From [Clostridium] hylemonae DSM 15053 (GTDB lineage: Bacteria; Bacillota; Clostridia; Lachnospirales; Lachnospiraceae): a DNA stretch of 64,000 nucleotides. A program made the position numbers and the translations under genes. The first letter of the stretch is position 1; the number at the start of each line of letters is the position of its first letter. The DNA is taken from contig NZ_CP036524.1 of NCBI RefSeq assembly GCF_008281175.1, forward strand, positions 1,240,001 through 1,304,000. Direction: 5' to 3'. This document shows, in pieces, positions 45,791-54,483 of this stretch. The notes under the pieces are model-generated. The model was given only the letters and a program-made list of their open reading frames with translations. It searched no databases and was not told the origin of the DNA.

Positions 45791-47440
45791 ATGAAACAGT
45801 ATAAGGAGGACTTGAAATATTTCCTTAATAATAAAGTGTATATATTATGTATCATAGTAATAAGTGTCATCAGTTATGGATTTGCTGCTGCCAATAATTC
45901 GGTAAGTATAGATGATTTGGACGGTGACCGCTATGTAGGAAACGGAAATATAATGCTTTCGGCTGGTCGTTTTGGAATGGTATTTTGGTCAAAGCTTTTT
46001 GGTTATAAAACAAAATGGCCACAGAATTCATTTGCGATAGATGTAATTGCTGTTGTTCTGTTTATATTGTCAGCAGTGAATTTTTGCATTTTATTCTACA
46101 GAATTGCAAAGGATAAGATTTGTATGAAGGCATATACAGTTTTTTCCTGTATGCTGGTTTCCTATCCCTTAATGATTGAGATATGGGAATATACAACTGC
46201 AAATCTATGTGTGACCGGTGGCTTTTTTTTCGTTTCAATAGCGTTGCTTATCATGCGGGAGCAAATGCAGGGGAAGTTTAAGCGGTATTGTTGGTTTATT
46301 TCCGTTTTATTGCTTACGATTGTCTGCGCTTCTTATGAATCTCTGGCAGTAGTGTATGTATTTATGGTTTTTGCTATTTTTGCGCTTCAGATATTATTTG
46401 AAACAGAGAGGAAAACAACTTTAAAAATGATATTGAAGCATGGAATGATATATGCCAGTGTTTTAATCACAGGAGTGATATTTCGAGTAGTTATCCATCG
46501 CTCTTTTTTATATCTATTTCGTCTTACGGAAGGAAAGAATGGAGATACTGAGATAATGTGGGGGCGGGTATCAAAGCTTCAGAGTATAAAAGATCTGATA
46601 ACAGGAGGTATTAAGCAGTACATTCTTAAGGGGATAATATATTTTCCCATTACTGTATTATTGATTTTGGGGTTGATTTTTATTATGATTGGGATAATAC
46701 TATGTGTAAGAAAGAAAGCTTACATGCTGCTACTTCCTGGCGCTGGTATGCTATTTTCCCTTATTCTTCTTTCTGTTATCCAAGGGTCGATTTCAAACTA
46801 TAGGTCTAGCCAAGTCTTCGCTGTTTTTGTTGCTTTTTCGCTTATGATTCTAATATACATATTGCAGGACAGCAAAAACAGCCTACTTAAAATAATTAGT
46901 GGTATTGTAACAATTGCAAGTGTTATTCTTTGCATTCATCAAGCGGTATATATGAACTATTTTTTGACAATAAATCATTTACGTTCAGAGGAAGAGGCAA
47001 ATGTGGTACGTGATATTGGAAGAGATTTGAAAGCGACGACGGATTTAAATAAACCAGTCATTTTTACTGGAAGGTATGTTTTAAGCGAAGGCATAACAGA
47101 GGCGGTTTCCATTCAGAAAGATGATTTTAGGTGGAAAGTTTATTCTAAGGCACTCTCAGTTTATATTGGAGTGGATTATGAAAAAATATATAATAATACT
47201 GAAAGAAAATTGCCTGTAAATAATATAAATTCGGTAATTACCTGGTCAATTACTGCATTTGATTCACAAGAATCAATGGAAAAATTATTTCAGTATTATG
47301 GATTTGATTATAAGGCAGCCAATTTTGTGCAAATATATTCAGAGGCGGCACAATTTGTGAATGAAAACAAAATACCAGGATACCCGGCAGAAGGATATAT
47401 AGTAGATAGGGGCGAATATATAATAGTCAATCTGGGTTAA
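45791..47440 (+). CDS. Glucosyltransferase GtrII-like polytopic membrane protein
   Basis: The 549-residue protein has about ten to twelve membrane helices, an early outside loop with DDLDGDRY and LSAGRFGMVFW, and a soluble C-terminal domain of about 140 residues. The loop with adjacent aspartates and AGRF matches the glucosyltransferase GtrII family, which takes a sugar from a polyprenyl phosphate and adds it to a glycan outside the membrane. With the preceding GtrA and the GtrB-like protein it forms a plausible side-branch system. AGAGAGG lies before the ATG. Confidence 0.78.
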   Translation: MKQYKEDLKYFLNNKVYILCIIVISVISYGFAAANNSVSIDDLDGDRYVGNGNIMLSAGRFGMVFWSKLFGYKTKWPQNSFAIDVIAVVLFILSAVNFCILFYRIAKDKICMKAYTVFSCMLVSYPLMIEIWEYTTANLCVTGGFFFVSIALLIMREQMQGKFKRYCWFISVLLLTIVCASYESLAVVYVFMVFAIFALQILFETERKTTLKMILKHGMIYASVLITGVIFRVVIHRSFLYLFRLTEGKNGDTEIMWGRVSKLQSIKDLITGGIKQYILKGIIYFPITVLLILGLIFIMIGIILCVRKKAYMLLLPGAGMLFSLILLSVIQGSISNYRSSQVFAVFVAFSLMILIYILQDSKNSLLKIISGIVTIASVILCIHQAVYMNYFLTINHLRSEEEANVVRDIGRDLKATTDLNKPVIFTGRYVLSEGITEAVSIQKDDFRWKVYSKALSVYIGVDYEKIYNNTERKLPVNNINSVITWSITAFDSQESMEKLFQYYGFDYKAANFVQIYSEAAQFVNENKIPGYPAEGYIVDRGEYIIVNLG

Positions 47441-47525
47441 TGACATGTTTTGATAATATGTTTATCCACTTTTTCTGTTATGGCAAAAAATAATTGTATT
47501 ATAGTGTAAGGGATAAAAAGCATTT

Positions 47526-48752
47526 ATGAAAAAAATAGCGATTGTTACAATGGGAGTCAAATTAAATAATGAAAATGGTTATACAAGGTTTAGGTTTTTG
47601 GCTGAGTTTTTAGCTGCGCAAGGATATGATGTTGATTTGTTAACAACGTCCTTTCAACATTGGGCAAAAAAACAACGTAATTTGGAATCGATTGAGAAAG
47701 ATACGTATCCTTTTAATCTTAGATTTATACCAGAACCGGGTTACAAAAAGAACATTGATGTGAGAAGGCTCTGGAGTCACCGTATAGCTGCAAAAAATTT
47801 AAAAAAGATGCTTGTTGAGTATGGTGATTATGATTTAATATATTGTGAAATACCGCCTAATGATGTTGCATTGGCAGCAGCTAAGTTTGCAAAAGATAAT
47901 AATATTCCATTTGTGGTTGATGTTAACGATTTATGGCCGGAAGCAATGCATATGGTAATTGATATACCAATTATCAGTAATATTTTATTTTACCCATTGT
48001 TTAGAAGTGCGGAAAAGGTGTACAATCTTTGTTCCGGGGTAGTGGGGACATCTGATGAATATACCGGGAGACCATTTAAAAGAAGTAATAGAGATATTCC
48101 TAAGGCAACTGTTTATGTTGGCAATGAACTAAGACAATTTGATGAAGGTGCCGCTATTAATATGCCGCACATTGAGAAGAGTTCAGATGAATTCTGGGTG
48201 TCGTATGCAGGTACGATCGGAACAAGCTATGATATTAAGACAATGATACAAGCCGCTGATGTTTTAAAAAAGAGAGGATATAAAGATATTTGCTTTAAGA
48301 TATTAGGGGGAGGTCCTCTGAAAGAAGAATTAGAAAGCTATGCAAAGACTTTGACAGGAAATGTTGAGTTTGTTGGATATGCCCCTTATGAAAAAATGGC
48401 GGCCTATTTGAAGAAGTCAGATATATTGGTGAATTCATTTGTAAAAAAAGCGCCACAAAGTATAGTTACAAAAATTGGGGATTATTTGGCGGCCGGCAAG
48501 CCTATGATCAATACATGCAGCAGTATCGAGTTTAGAAACAAAGTTATAAGTGATGGATTTGGGATTAATATAGAAGCTGAGGATATGACTATATTAGCTG
48601 ATGCAGTATTGGAACTCTATAATGATGAAGAAAAAAGAAATCAGATGGGATACAGAGCGCGGGCTGTAGCTGAAGAGCAATTCGACAGGCCTTGTTCTTA
48701 TAATAAGATAGTTCAGCTGATGGAAGAATTGTTAAAAAAGGATTCAATGTAA
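47526..48752 (+). CDS. GT4-family glycosyltransferase
   Basis: The 408-residue GT-B protein opens with KKIAIVTMG and carries VDVNDLWPEA in the acceptor domain, a motif shared with WbuB-type transferases. Its donor domain has SYAGTIGTSYDIKTM and ILGGGPLKEEL. The gap before it (85 bases) holds only an AT-rich stretch with TATAGT at 47500-47505 but no matching -35 box. AAGGGAT lies ten bases before the ATG. Its stop and the licD start share one base (TAATG), so the two genes are coupled and may act on the same residue. Confidence 0.87.
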   Translation: MKKIAIVTMGVKLNNENGYTRFRFLAEFLAAQGYDVDLLTTSFQHWAKKQRNLESIEKDTYPFNLRFIPEPGYKKNIDVRRLWSHRIAAKNLKKMLVEYGDYDLIYCEIPPNDVALAAAKFAKDNNIPFVVDVNDLWPEAMHMVIDIPIISNILFYPLFRSAEKVYNLCSGVVGTSDEYTGRPFKRSNRDIPKATVYVGNELRQFDEGAAINMPHIEKSSDEFWVSYAGTIGTSYDIKTMIQAADVLKKRGYKDICFKILGGGPLKEELESYAKTLTGNVEFVGYAPYEKMAAYLKKSDILVNSFVKKAPQSIVTKIGDYLAAGKPMINTCSSIEFRNKVISDGFGINIEAEDMTILADAVLELYNDEEKRNQMGYRARAVAEEQFDRPCSYNKIVQLMEELLKKDSM

Positions 48753-49618
48753 TGGATTACAGCAAAGAAGAGATAAAAAGGATACAGAAAAAAAGTCTGG
48801 AGATGGCACTTTACTTCAAAAAAATATGCGATGAAAATAATCTCTTGTTTTATTTCTGTGGGGGCTGTTGTATAGGTACCGTTCGCCATCAGGGATTTAT
48901 TCCATGGGATGATGATGTGGATGTATTTATGCCAAGAAAAGATTATGAATTATTGAAACGTTTATGGAAAAAAAATGCTGATACTTCAAAATATGCATTG
49001 GTGGATTCAAATGAGTTTTATACAGATCACAATTTATTCTTGAATATCAGAGACAACAATACAACATTTATCCGCCCGTATCAAAATAATCTGGATATAA
49101 GTCATGGTCTGATTCTGGATGTACTTCCTTTAGACGGATGTCCTTCCGGGAAGTTCCGGCGTAAAGTACAGTTGATGTGGGCTATGGTATATTCCTTGTA
49201 TCGTTCTCAGCTGGTTCCTGAGAATCACGGTAAAATTATGGAATTGCTTGGAAAAGCGGCGTTGGCTATAATTCCATCTTTCAAGCTCAGGTATAAAGTT
49301 TGGCGTTTTGCGGAAAAGCAGATGACAAAATATAGAATAGAAGATTGTGAATATGTTACAGAATTGTGCGCAGGCCCGCATTATATGAAAAACAGGTATC
49401 CGAAAAAGGCATTTGATAAAGCAGTATATAAAGAGTTTGAGGGACATATGATGCCGGTACCGCAGGGATACGACGCATATCTTAAAATTGCTTTTGGGGA
49501 TTATATGAAGCTTCCACCAGAGGAGAAGCGGGCAGCCCATCATGACGTACTTATCTGTGATTTAGATAAAAACTATAAACACTATAAAGGGAAGTATTAT
49601 TGTTGCAAACAGAAGTAG
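48752..49618 (+). CDS. licD: LicD-family phosphotransferase
   Basis: The 288-residue protein has the LicD nucleotidyltransferase-fold signature: CGGCCIGTVRHQGFIPWDDD near residues 32-52, with the DDDVD metal-binding cluster, and LDVLPLDG further on. LicD proteins move phosphocholine or similar CDP-alcohol phosphates onto wall sugars; other members transfer ribitol phosphate or glycerol phosphate. Choline is attractive because two wall enzymes here carry choline-binding-type repeats, but no licA, licB or clear licC is present. Ribitol phosphate from tarI/tarJ at 56.5 kb is an equally good partner. Confidence 0.88.
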   Translation: MDYSKEEIKRIQKKSLEMALYFKKICDENNLLFYFCGGCCIGTVRHQGFIPWDDDVDVFMPRKDYELLKRLWKKNADTSKYALVDSNEFYTDHNLFLNIRDNNTTFIRPYQNNLDISHGLILDVLPLDGCPSGKFRRKVQLMWAMVYSLYRSQLVPENHGKIMELLGKAALAIIPSFKLRYKVWRFAEKQMTKYRIEDCEYVTELCAGPHYMKNRYPKKAFDKAVYKEFEGHMMPVPQGYDAYLKIAFGDYMKLPPEEKRAAHHDVLICDLDKNYKHYKGKYYCCKQK

Positions 49619-49656
49619 TTTTATATTTCTGCTGCAAAAGGACAGGAATTGTATAG

Positions 49657-50097
49657 ATGAAAAGATTGCGGAGTATTTTGATAAATAAAGAAACTTTTTC
49701 TTACATTGTGTTTGGGGCTTTGACCACATTAGTTAATTTTATTGTATTTATCGGTTTTAATTATATAATGGGCAGACAGTATTACTTGTTGTCGAATATT
49801 TTTTCTTTTATTGCCGCTACGCTGTTTGCTTTTATAACAAATAAGCAGTTTGTTTTTGAAAGTAAAGAATGGAAGGCTGGAATAGTAATAAAGGAGGCCA
49901 TCTCTTTTGTATCTGCCAGAATAGGTACTTTTCTTTTGGTAGAGGAGTTGGGACTTTTATTTGCGGTGCAGGTAATACAGGTTGGCAGATTCCAATTTTA
50001 TCTTTTGGACGGTATTTTGATCGCTAAAATTATTCTTGCATTTACGGCAGTCCTGTTAAACTATATATTAAGTAAGTATTTTATTTTCAAAACTTAA
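49657..50097 (+). CDS. GtrA-family membrane protein
   Basis: A 146-residue protein of four helices opens with FSYIVFGALTTLVNF and contains AFITNKQFVFESK, both standard for GtrA. It is the second GtrA here and differs from that at 45.3 kb. It is followed after 16 bases by a DPMS-like GT2 and then a DUF2304 protein, a gene trio common in Firmicutes wall-polymer loci. It is thought to move or present polyprenyl-phosphate sugars. Confidence 0.85.
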   Translation: MKRLRSILINKETFSYIVFGALTTLVNFIVFIGFNYIMGRQYYLLSNIFSFIAATLFAFITNKQFVFESKEWKAGIVIKEAISFVSARIGTFLLVEELGLLFAVQVIQVGRFQFYLLDGILIAKIILAFTAVLLNYILSKYFIFKT

Positions 50098-50113
50098 GAA
50101 AAGAGGAATAGAC

Positions 50114-50833
50114 ATGAAAGTGTTGTTAGTTATTCCAGCATACAATGAGGAAGATAATATTGTCCGGGTGATCGGCAAAGTGGAACAGTTTAAGAAAAGG
50201 CAGCCGGCGTATGAATTGGAATATGTCATAATCAATGACTGTTCCGGTGACAATACCATGAAAATATGTACGGAACATAATTATAATGTTATTAACTTGA
50301 TACAGAATCTTGGTATAGGAGGAGCTGTTCAAACCGGCTATATATATGCAGACAGACATGGGTATGATATAGCGGTCCAATTTGATGGAGACGGTCAGCA
50401 CGATATTAATAGTCTTCCGCAATTGTTAGATCCTGTTATAAATGGTGAAAAAGATTTTGTGGTAGGTTCCAGATTCCTGCATGGACAAAGCGAATTTAAG
50501 TCGACTTTTCTAAGGCGGATAGGGATAAGTTATTTATCGTTTATTATAAAAGTTTTTTCACGGTGCAGTGTGAACGATCCGACATCGGGATTCAGGGCGG
50601 CAAACAGAAAGGCTATAAAATACCTGTCTGCCAACTATCCGGTTGATTACCCGGAGCCGGAATCACTTGTTGACTTGTCAAGGCATTCGTTTCGCATTGG
50701 TGAAGTACAGGTAAATATGCTCGAGCGGGAAGGCGGAGTATCTTCAATATCTTCGTGGAAGTCTGTTTATTATATGATAAAAGTATCGTTGGCAATAATT
50801 TGTTCGAGCCTTCAAAGAAAAGTAGGTGATTAA
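50114..50833 (+). CDS. GT2 dolichol/polyprenyl-phosphate mannosyltransferase-like enzyme
   Basis: A 239-residue soluble GT-A protein has VIPAYNEEDN at the start, NDCSGDNT, FDGDGQHD with the DxD metal site near residue 96, and DPTSGFRAANR near 158. These match the short DPMS-like enzymes without membrane helices. It should load a sugar from a nucleotide donor onto undecaprenyl phosphate. Flanked by GtrA and DUF2304 proteins, it likely supplies donors for the DUF6020-like transferase downstream. AAGAGGAAT lies before the ATG. Confidence 0.88.
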   Translation: MKVLLVIPAYNEEDNIVRVIGKVEQFKKRQPAYELEYVIINDCSGDNTMKICTEHNYNVINLIQNLGIGGAVQTGYIYADRHGYDIAVQFDGDGQHDINSLPQLLDPVINGEKDFVVGSRFLHGQSEFKSTFLRRIGISYLSFIIKVFSRCSVNDPTSGFRAANRKAIKYLSANYPVDYPEPESLVDLSRHSFRIGEVQVNMLEREGGVSSISSWKSVYYMIKVSLAIICSSLQRKVGD

Positions 50834-50834
50834 A

Positions 50835-51191
50835 ATGATGTCTGACACATTAAGAATGGAACTGATTGTTCTCGCAATCGTTTTTTTGGTTATTGTGGTA
50901 TATAATGTAAATAAGAAAAATTTAAAATTAAAATATTCTCTGATGTGGATACTTGCGGCCGTTATTATGGTGATCATCGCATTAGTACCTGAACTAATAT
51001 ATAAGATCGTTAAATATGTCGGGTTTGAAACTTCTTCAAACTTTATCTTTTTTTTCTGTTTTATCTGGCTGATAGGGATGAACCTTTCACTGTCTGTTAT
51101 TGTTTCAAGACAGTCGGAGAAAATAAAAAAAATAATACAGGAAGTTTCACTTTACAAATCAGAAAATGAAAAATCAAAAAGCGAGAAATAA
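50835..51191 (+). CDS. DUF2304 small membrane protein
   Basis: The 118-residue protein has an N-terminal helix (about 7-25), a second at about 36-54 and a third at about 68-89, then a Lys/Glu-rich coiled tail. The layout and the Trp-Ile-Leu-Ala segment match the DUF2304 family, regularly found after DPMS-like GT2 genes. Its role is not known; it may support the transferase at the membrane. ATG 50835 and 50838 are both possible; AGGTGA lies five to eight bases upstream, inside the preceding gene. Confidence 0.75.
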   Translation: MMSDTLRMELIVLAIVFLVIVVYNVNKKNLKLKYSLMWILAAVIMVIIALVPELIYKIVKYVGFETSSNFIFFFCFIWLIGMNLSLSVIVSRQSEKIKKIIQEVSLYKSENEKSKSEK

Positions 51192-51261
51192 TAGAAACTG
51201 TTATTGGAGGGGCTGCTTTAACAGGCCTTAAAGATACTTGGAACGACTAAGGAGAAATAAA

Positions 51262-52866
51262 ATGAAGTATGTTAAAATAAATAACAGCAAAAATGAAAAG
51301 AGGCTGGCAGTGTTTATTTCCATACTATTTTCTTTGCTTTTATTTGTGGGGCATTATGCGAATTTTACCGGAAAGGGTGTCAGGGGATTTGCGTTTTTAT
51401 TAGTGGGCCTCTTAGCAGGCTTTTTGCTTTTGTATTTAAGTATTAATATACTTATGTATATTTTGAAATCGTGGGATAGCTGTGGAGAAAGAAAATCCTG
51501 TTCTGAATGGAAGATTTTCTTAATTATATTTATTATATGTTTGATTTGCTGGCTTCCTTATTTCCTGGCTTTTTATCCTGGGATAATAACCTGGGATTCG
51601 GAATTTCAACTGGAACAAGTGCTTGGTTTAAGAGAGCTTAATAATCAGCAGCCGTTGATACACACACTCTTTATCAGGCTGTGTTATCGGATAGGAACGG
51701 CTCTGATCGGCAATCCTAACGGAGGAGCGGCCTGTTATATTATTGTTCAAATGCTGATAATGTCCTGTATTTACAGTTATGTGATCACACAGTTTTACAG
51801 GATCGGACTGAAAAAATGGTGTATATTCTTGTGTGTTTTATATTATGCAGTCATGCCATTTAATGCGATGTATTCTGTTACAATGTGGAAAGATGTCATC
51901 ATGGGTGGAATAGTGCTGTTATTTTCTACATTATTATGGAGAATAGGAGAAAATGATAACATAAGAATATGGAACTGGATATTTCTTTGTATTTCCGGCA
52001 TATTAATGTGCCTTCTCAGAACAAATGGTTTTTATGCATATTTGATATGTATTCCTTTGATGATAATCTTTATGAAAAAATATAGAAAGCAGATGATCAT
52101 CGCATGTGTATGTACATTACTTCCGACAATGATCGTGAAAGGCCCTGTAATGAATAAAGTAGGGATAGAACAGTCGGATGCCATTGAGGCATTATCTATT
52201 CCGGCACAGCATATTGCCAGAGTGATAGTAGACGGTGGCAGGCTGACAAAGGAACAGGAGGACTTATTGCGCAATGTGGTTGATATCGATCGTATAGAGG
52301 AGACATATACCGCTCACATTTCAGATCCGATCAAGACGCTGGTCAGAGAAAAGAATAATCAGGATTATATCACTACTCATAAGTCGGAATTTCTGAAGCT
52401 CTGGTTTGAACTGGGATGTAAATATCCGTATGAGTATCTCAAAGCGCAGATCGACCAGACGAGAGGGTTTTGGAGTCCTGGAGTTAAATATTGGGTGACG
52501 GCTACGGAAGTGAAGGAGAATACGTTTGGTGTTGTTCGCGATTCCAAATTGCCAACAGGCCTTGTCGATAAAGTGTTTATGAATTTAGAATCTGTATTAA
52601 AAGGGATTCCGATCCTTGGATGGCTGTGGACCATAGGAATCTACACATGTATCATGCTTTTCATGTTGTTCTGGTCCATATACCGAAGGTTAAACATTTT
52701 ACCTTTTATACCGGTAGCGGCGATACTTCTTTCGCTTATGGCAGCGACGCCGGTATTTGCTGAATTCAGATATGTATATTCCTTAATTGTAACTGTCCCG
52801 CTGTACGTTGTCATAGGAACAAAACAAGAAAGCAGCAGTTATTACTTGATGAATCAAAAGATATAG
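51262..52866 (+). CDS. DUF6020-type polytopic membrane protein, putative GT-C glycosyltransferase
   Basis: The start ATG 51262 follows AAGGAG. The 534-residue protein has about eleven membrane helices. An outside loop carries FYPGIITWDSEFQ with the adjacent Trp-Asp-Ser often seen in this family, and a later loop holds long stretches of charged sequence. Proteins of this type are thought to transfer sugars from polyprenyl phosphates to glycans outside the membrane, but this has not been shown for the family to my knowledge. It follows the GtrA, GT2 and DUF2304 trio and precedes an LCP ligase. Confidence 0.75.
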   Translation: MKYVKINNSKNEKRLAVFISILFSLLLFVGHYANFTGKGVRGFAFLLVGLLAGFLLLYLSINILMYILKSWDSCGERKSCSEWKIFLIIFIICLICWLPYFLAFYPGIITWDSEFQLEQVLGLRELNNQQPLIHTLFIRLCYRIGTALIGNPNGGAACYIIVQMLIMSCIYSYVITQFYRIGLKKWCIFLCVLYYAVMPFNAMYSVTMWKDVIMGGIVLLFSTLLWRIGENDNIRIWNWIFLCISGILMCLLRTNGFYAYLICIPLMIIFMKKYRKQMIIACVCTLLPTMIVKGPVMNKVGIEQSDAIEALSIPAQHIARVIVDGGRLTKEQEDLLRNVVDIDRIEETYTAHISDPIKTLVREKNNQDYITTHKSEFLKLWFELGCKYPYEYLKAQIDQTRGFWSPGVKYWVTATEVKENTFGVVRDSKLPTGLVDKVFMNLESVLKGIPILGWLWTIGIYTCIMLFMLFWSIYRRLNILPFIPVAAILLSLMAATPVFAEFRYVYSLIVTVPLYVVIGTKQESSSYYLMNQKI

Positions 52867-52917
52867 TGTAAGATATGTAAAGTAAAAGAAATAAGCCAAG
52901 ATTAAAAGAGGTGTTTT

Positions 52918-54312
52918 ATGGCGAACAGAAGAGGAAGAAGAGGCAGGCGGCGCAGAAAGACAGGCAGCTGGTTTACGAGGCTGAGCACTGGTAAAAAAGT
53001 TGGAGTATGTCTTGGAGGCGTTGTTTTAGCTCTGGCAGCTTCCGGTGTAGTCTACGTTGCTGCTAAGCTTGGAAAAATTGATACAAAGGAAATCCCCCAG
53101 GAGGATATCATAATCAATGCAGAGGCGGAGGAGGCCGGAGAAGGCTTTACTAATGTGGCATTGTTTGGTGTGGATTCCAGAGAAGGTGATCTGGCCGAAG
53201 GTACACGGACGGACTGTATTATCGTGGGAAGCCTGAATAATAAGACGAAGGAAATAAAGATGGCTTCAGTATACAGAGATACTTTGTTGGATATAAAGGA
53301 CGGTGAGCTGCAGAAGTGTAATGCAGCATACAGTTTTGGCGGCCCCGAACAGGCTATAAATATGCTGAATAAGAATCTTGATCTGGATATACAGAAATAT
53401 ATCACTGTAGATTTTAGTGTTGTGGCAGAAGTTATTGATTTATTAGGCGGCGTTGAAATTGATGTGAAGGACGAAGAAGTTCAATATATCAATGAATTTA
53501 TTGATGAAACAGGAGCTGTTGCGGGTAAAGAGGTTCATTATGTTGAGCAGGGCGGTTCCCAGACACTGGACGGCGTTCAGGCTACAACGTACGCCCGTAT
53601 ACGATCGACTGCCGGCGGCGATTTTACCCGTACGGAAAGGCAGCGTCTGGTCATCGAGAAAATGGTCGATAAGTTAAAAGGAAGCAATCTTGCGACGATC
53701 AATGATATTGTTGATAAAGTGCTGCCTTCTATATCTACTAACTTTACTACAGCGGAAATATTGTCATATGCAAAAGATTTTGCAAAATATACGTTAGGAG
53801 AAAACACAGGTTTTCCATTTGACAAGACTACCGATACAATCTCAGGACTCGGAAGTATAGTGATTCCTGTAACATTGGCAGATAACGTACAGAAGCTGCA
53901 TGAATTTTTATACGGAAAATCGGAGTATGCCGTATCTTCCACAGTTCAGAATATAAGCGGCAGCATAGTGAGCAGGATCGGTCAGCGTGAGGCGACAGAT
54001 GACGAGACACTGAACAGTCAGACTTATACAACTGCGCCCGAAGACGCGGCGCAGGAGAAGGGGAACAATTACAGCGGAGGAGGGAATACTTATACGCCTC
54101 CGAGTAATCCGGGAAGTTCAGGAAATGGGACTGGAAATGAAGGAAACAGTCCAGGAGGAGACAATTCAGGCGGTTCCGGCGGAAGCGGAAACAACGGCGG
54201 AGGCGGAGACGGCGGTTCGGGAAATACGGAACAGCCGGAGACAGGAGGCGGTTCGGGAGGAACGACACCTCCGGCACCTGATACTCCGTCTGAAGGCGGG
54301 ACAACAGAATAG
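52918..54312 (+). CDS. LCP-family ligase with glycine-rich C-terminal tail
   Basis: The 464-residue protein has a very basic N-terminus, one membrane helix (about 28-49), and an LCP domain at about 75-270 with FGVDSREGD, SVYRDTLL holding the conserved Arg-Asp pair, and TYARIRSTAGGDFTRTERQR. After the domain comes a Gly/Ser/Pro-rich tail of about 100 residues ending in acidic and Thr residues, which probably spans the wall. It closely resembles the partial LCP protein at 63 kb. It is followed by a strong terminator. No GGAGG-strength site is seen; AAAGAGGTG lies before the ATG. Confidence 0.92.
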   Translation: MANRRGRRGRRRRKTGSWFTRLSTGKKVGVCLGGVVLALAASGVVYVAAKLGKIDTKEIPQEDIIINAEAEEAGEGFTNVALFGVDSREGDLAEGTRTDCIIVGSLNNKTKEIKMASVYRDTLLDIKDGELQKCNAAYSFGGPEQAINMLNKNLDLDIQKYITVDFSVVAEVIDLLGGVEIDVKDEEVQYINEFIDETGAVAGKEVHYVEQGGSQTLDGVQATTYARIRSTAGGDFTRTERQRLVIEKMVDKLKGSNLATINDIVDKVLPSISTNFTTAEILSYAKDFAKYTLGENTGFPFDKTTDTISGLGSIVIPVTLADNVQKLHEFLYGKSEYAVSSTVQNISGSIVSRIGQREATDDETLNSQTYTTAPEDAAQEKGNNYSGGGNTYTPPSNPGSSGNGTGNEGNSPGGDNSGGSGGSGNNGGGGDGGSGNTEQPETGGGSGGTTPPAPDTPSEGGTTE

Positions 54313-54323
54313 TTATCATAAAT

Positions 54324-54364
54324 AATCAATCGGGATGCATGAAGTATCCCGATTGATTTTTTTA
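54324..54364 (+). terminator. Rho-independent terminator after the LCP gene
   Basis: A perfect 13-bp stem (54324-54336 with 54346-54358) with a nine-base loop is followed by a run of T reaching 54363. It separates the LCP gene from glmS. Confidence 0.92.
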
Positions 54365-54378
54365 CTTAGAAAATAAGG

Positions 54379-54407
54379 TTTACAAATTGTTAAGAATTTG
54401 TTACAAT
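54379..54407 (+). promoter_or_regulatory. Candidate promoter of glmS
   Basis: TTTACA at 54379-54384 and TACAAT at 54402-54407 are 17 bases apart, 76 bases before the glmS ATG. It lies just after a terminator. The space between has no glmS ribozyme core. Confidence 0.6.
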
Positions 54408-54483
54408 ACAAACTGATAGTGCAAAAAAATGAGCCTTTTGTACAAATTTAGAAGCTGATTATACAAAAAACGGAGGTACAAAT

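Noticed and set aside
47441-47525. Promoter ahead of the GT4 gene at 47.5 kb
   Set aside because: TATAGT is present, but no acceptable -35 box lies at 16-18 bases. The gap is only 85 bases and read-through is likely.
54365-54483. glmS ribozyme upstream of glmS
   Set aside because: The space between the terminator and glmS is only about 120 bases, AT-rich, and shows none of the ribozyme core. A plain promoter explains it better.
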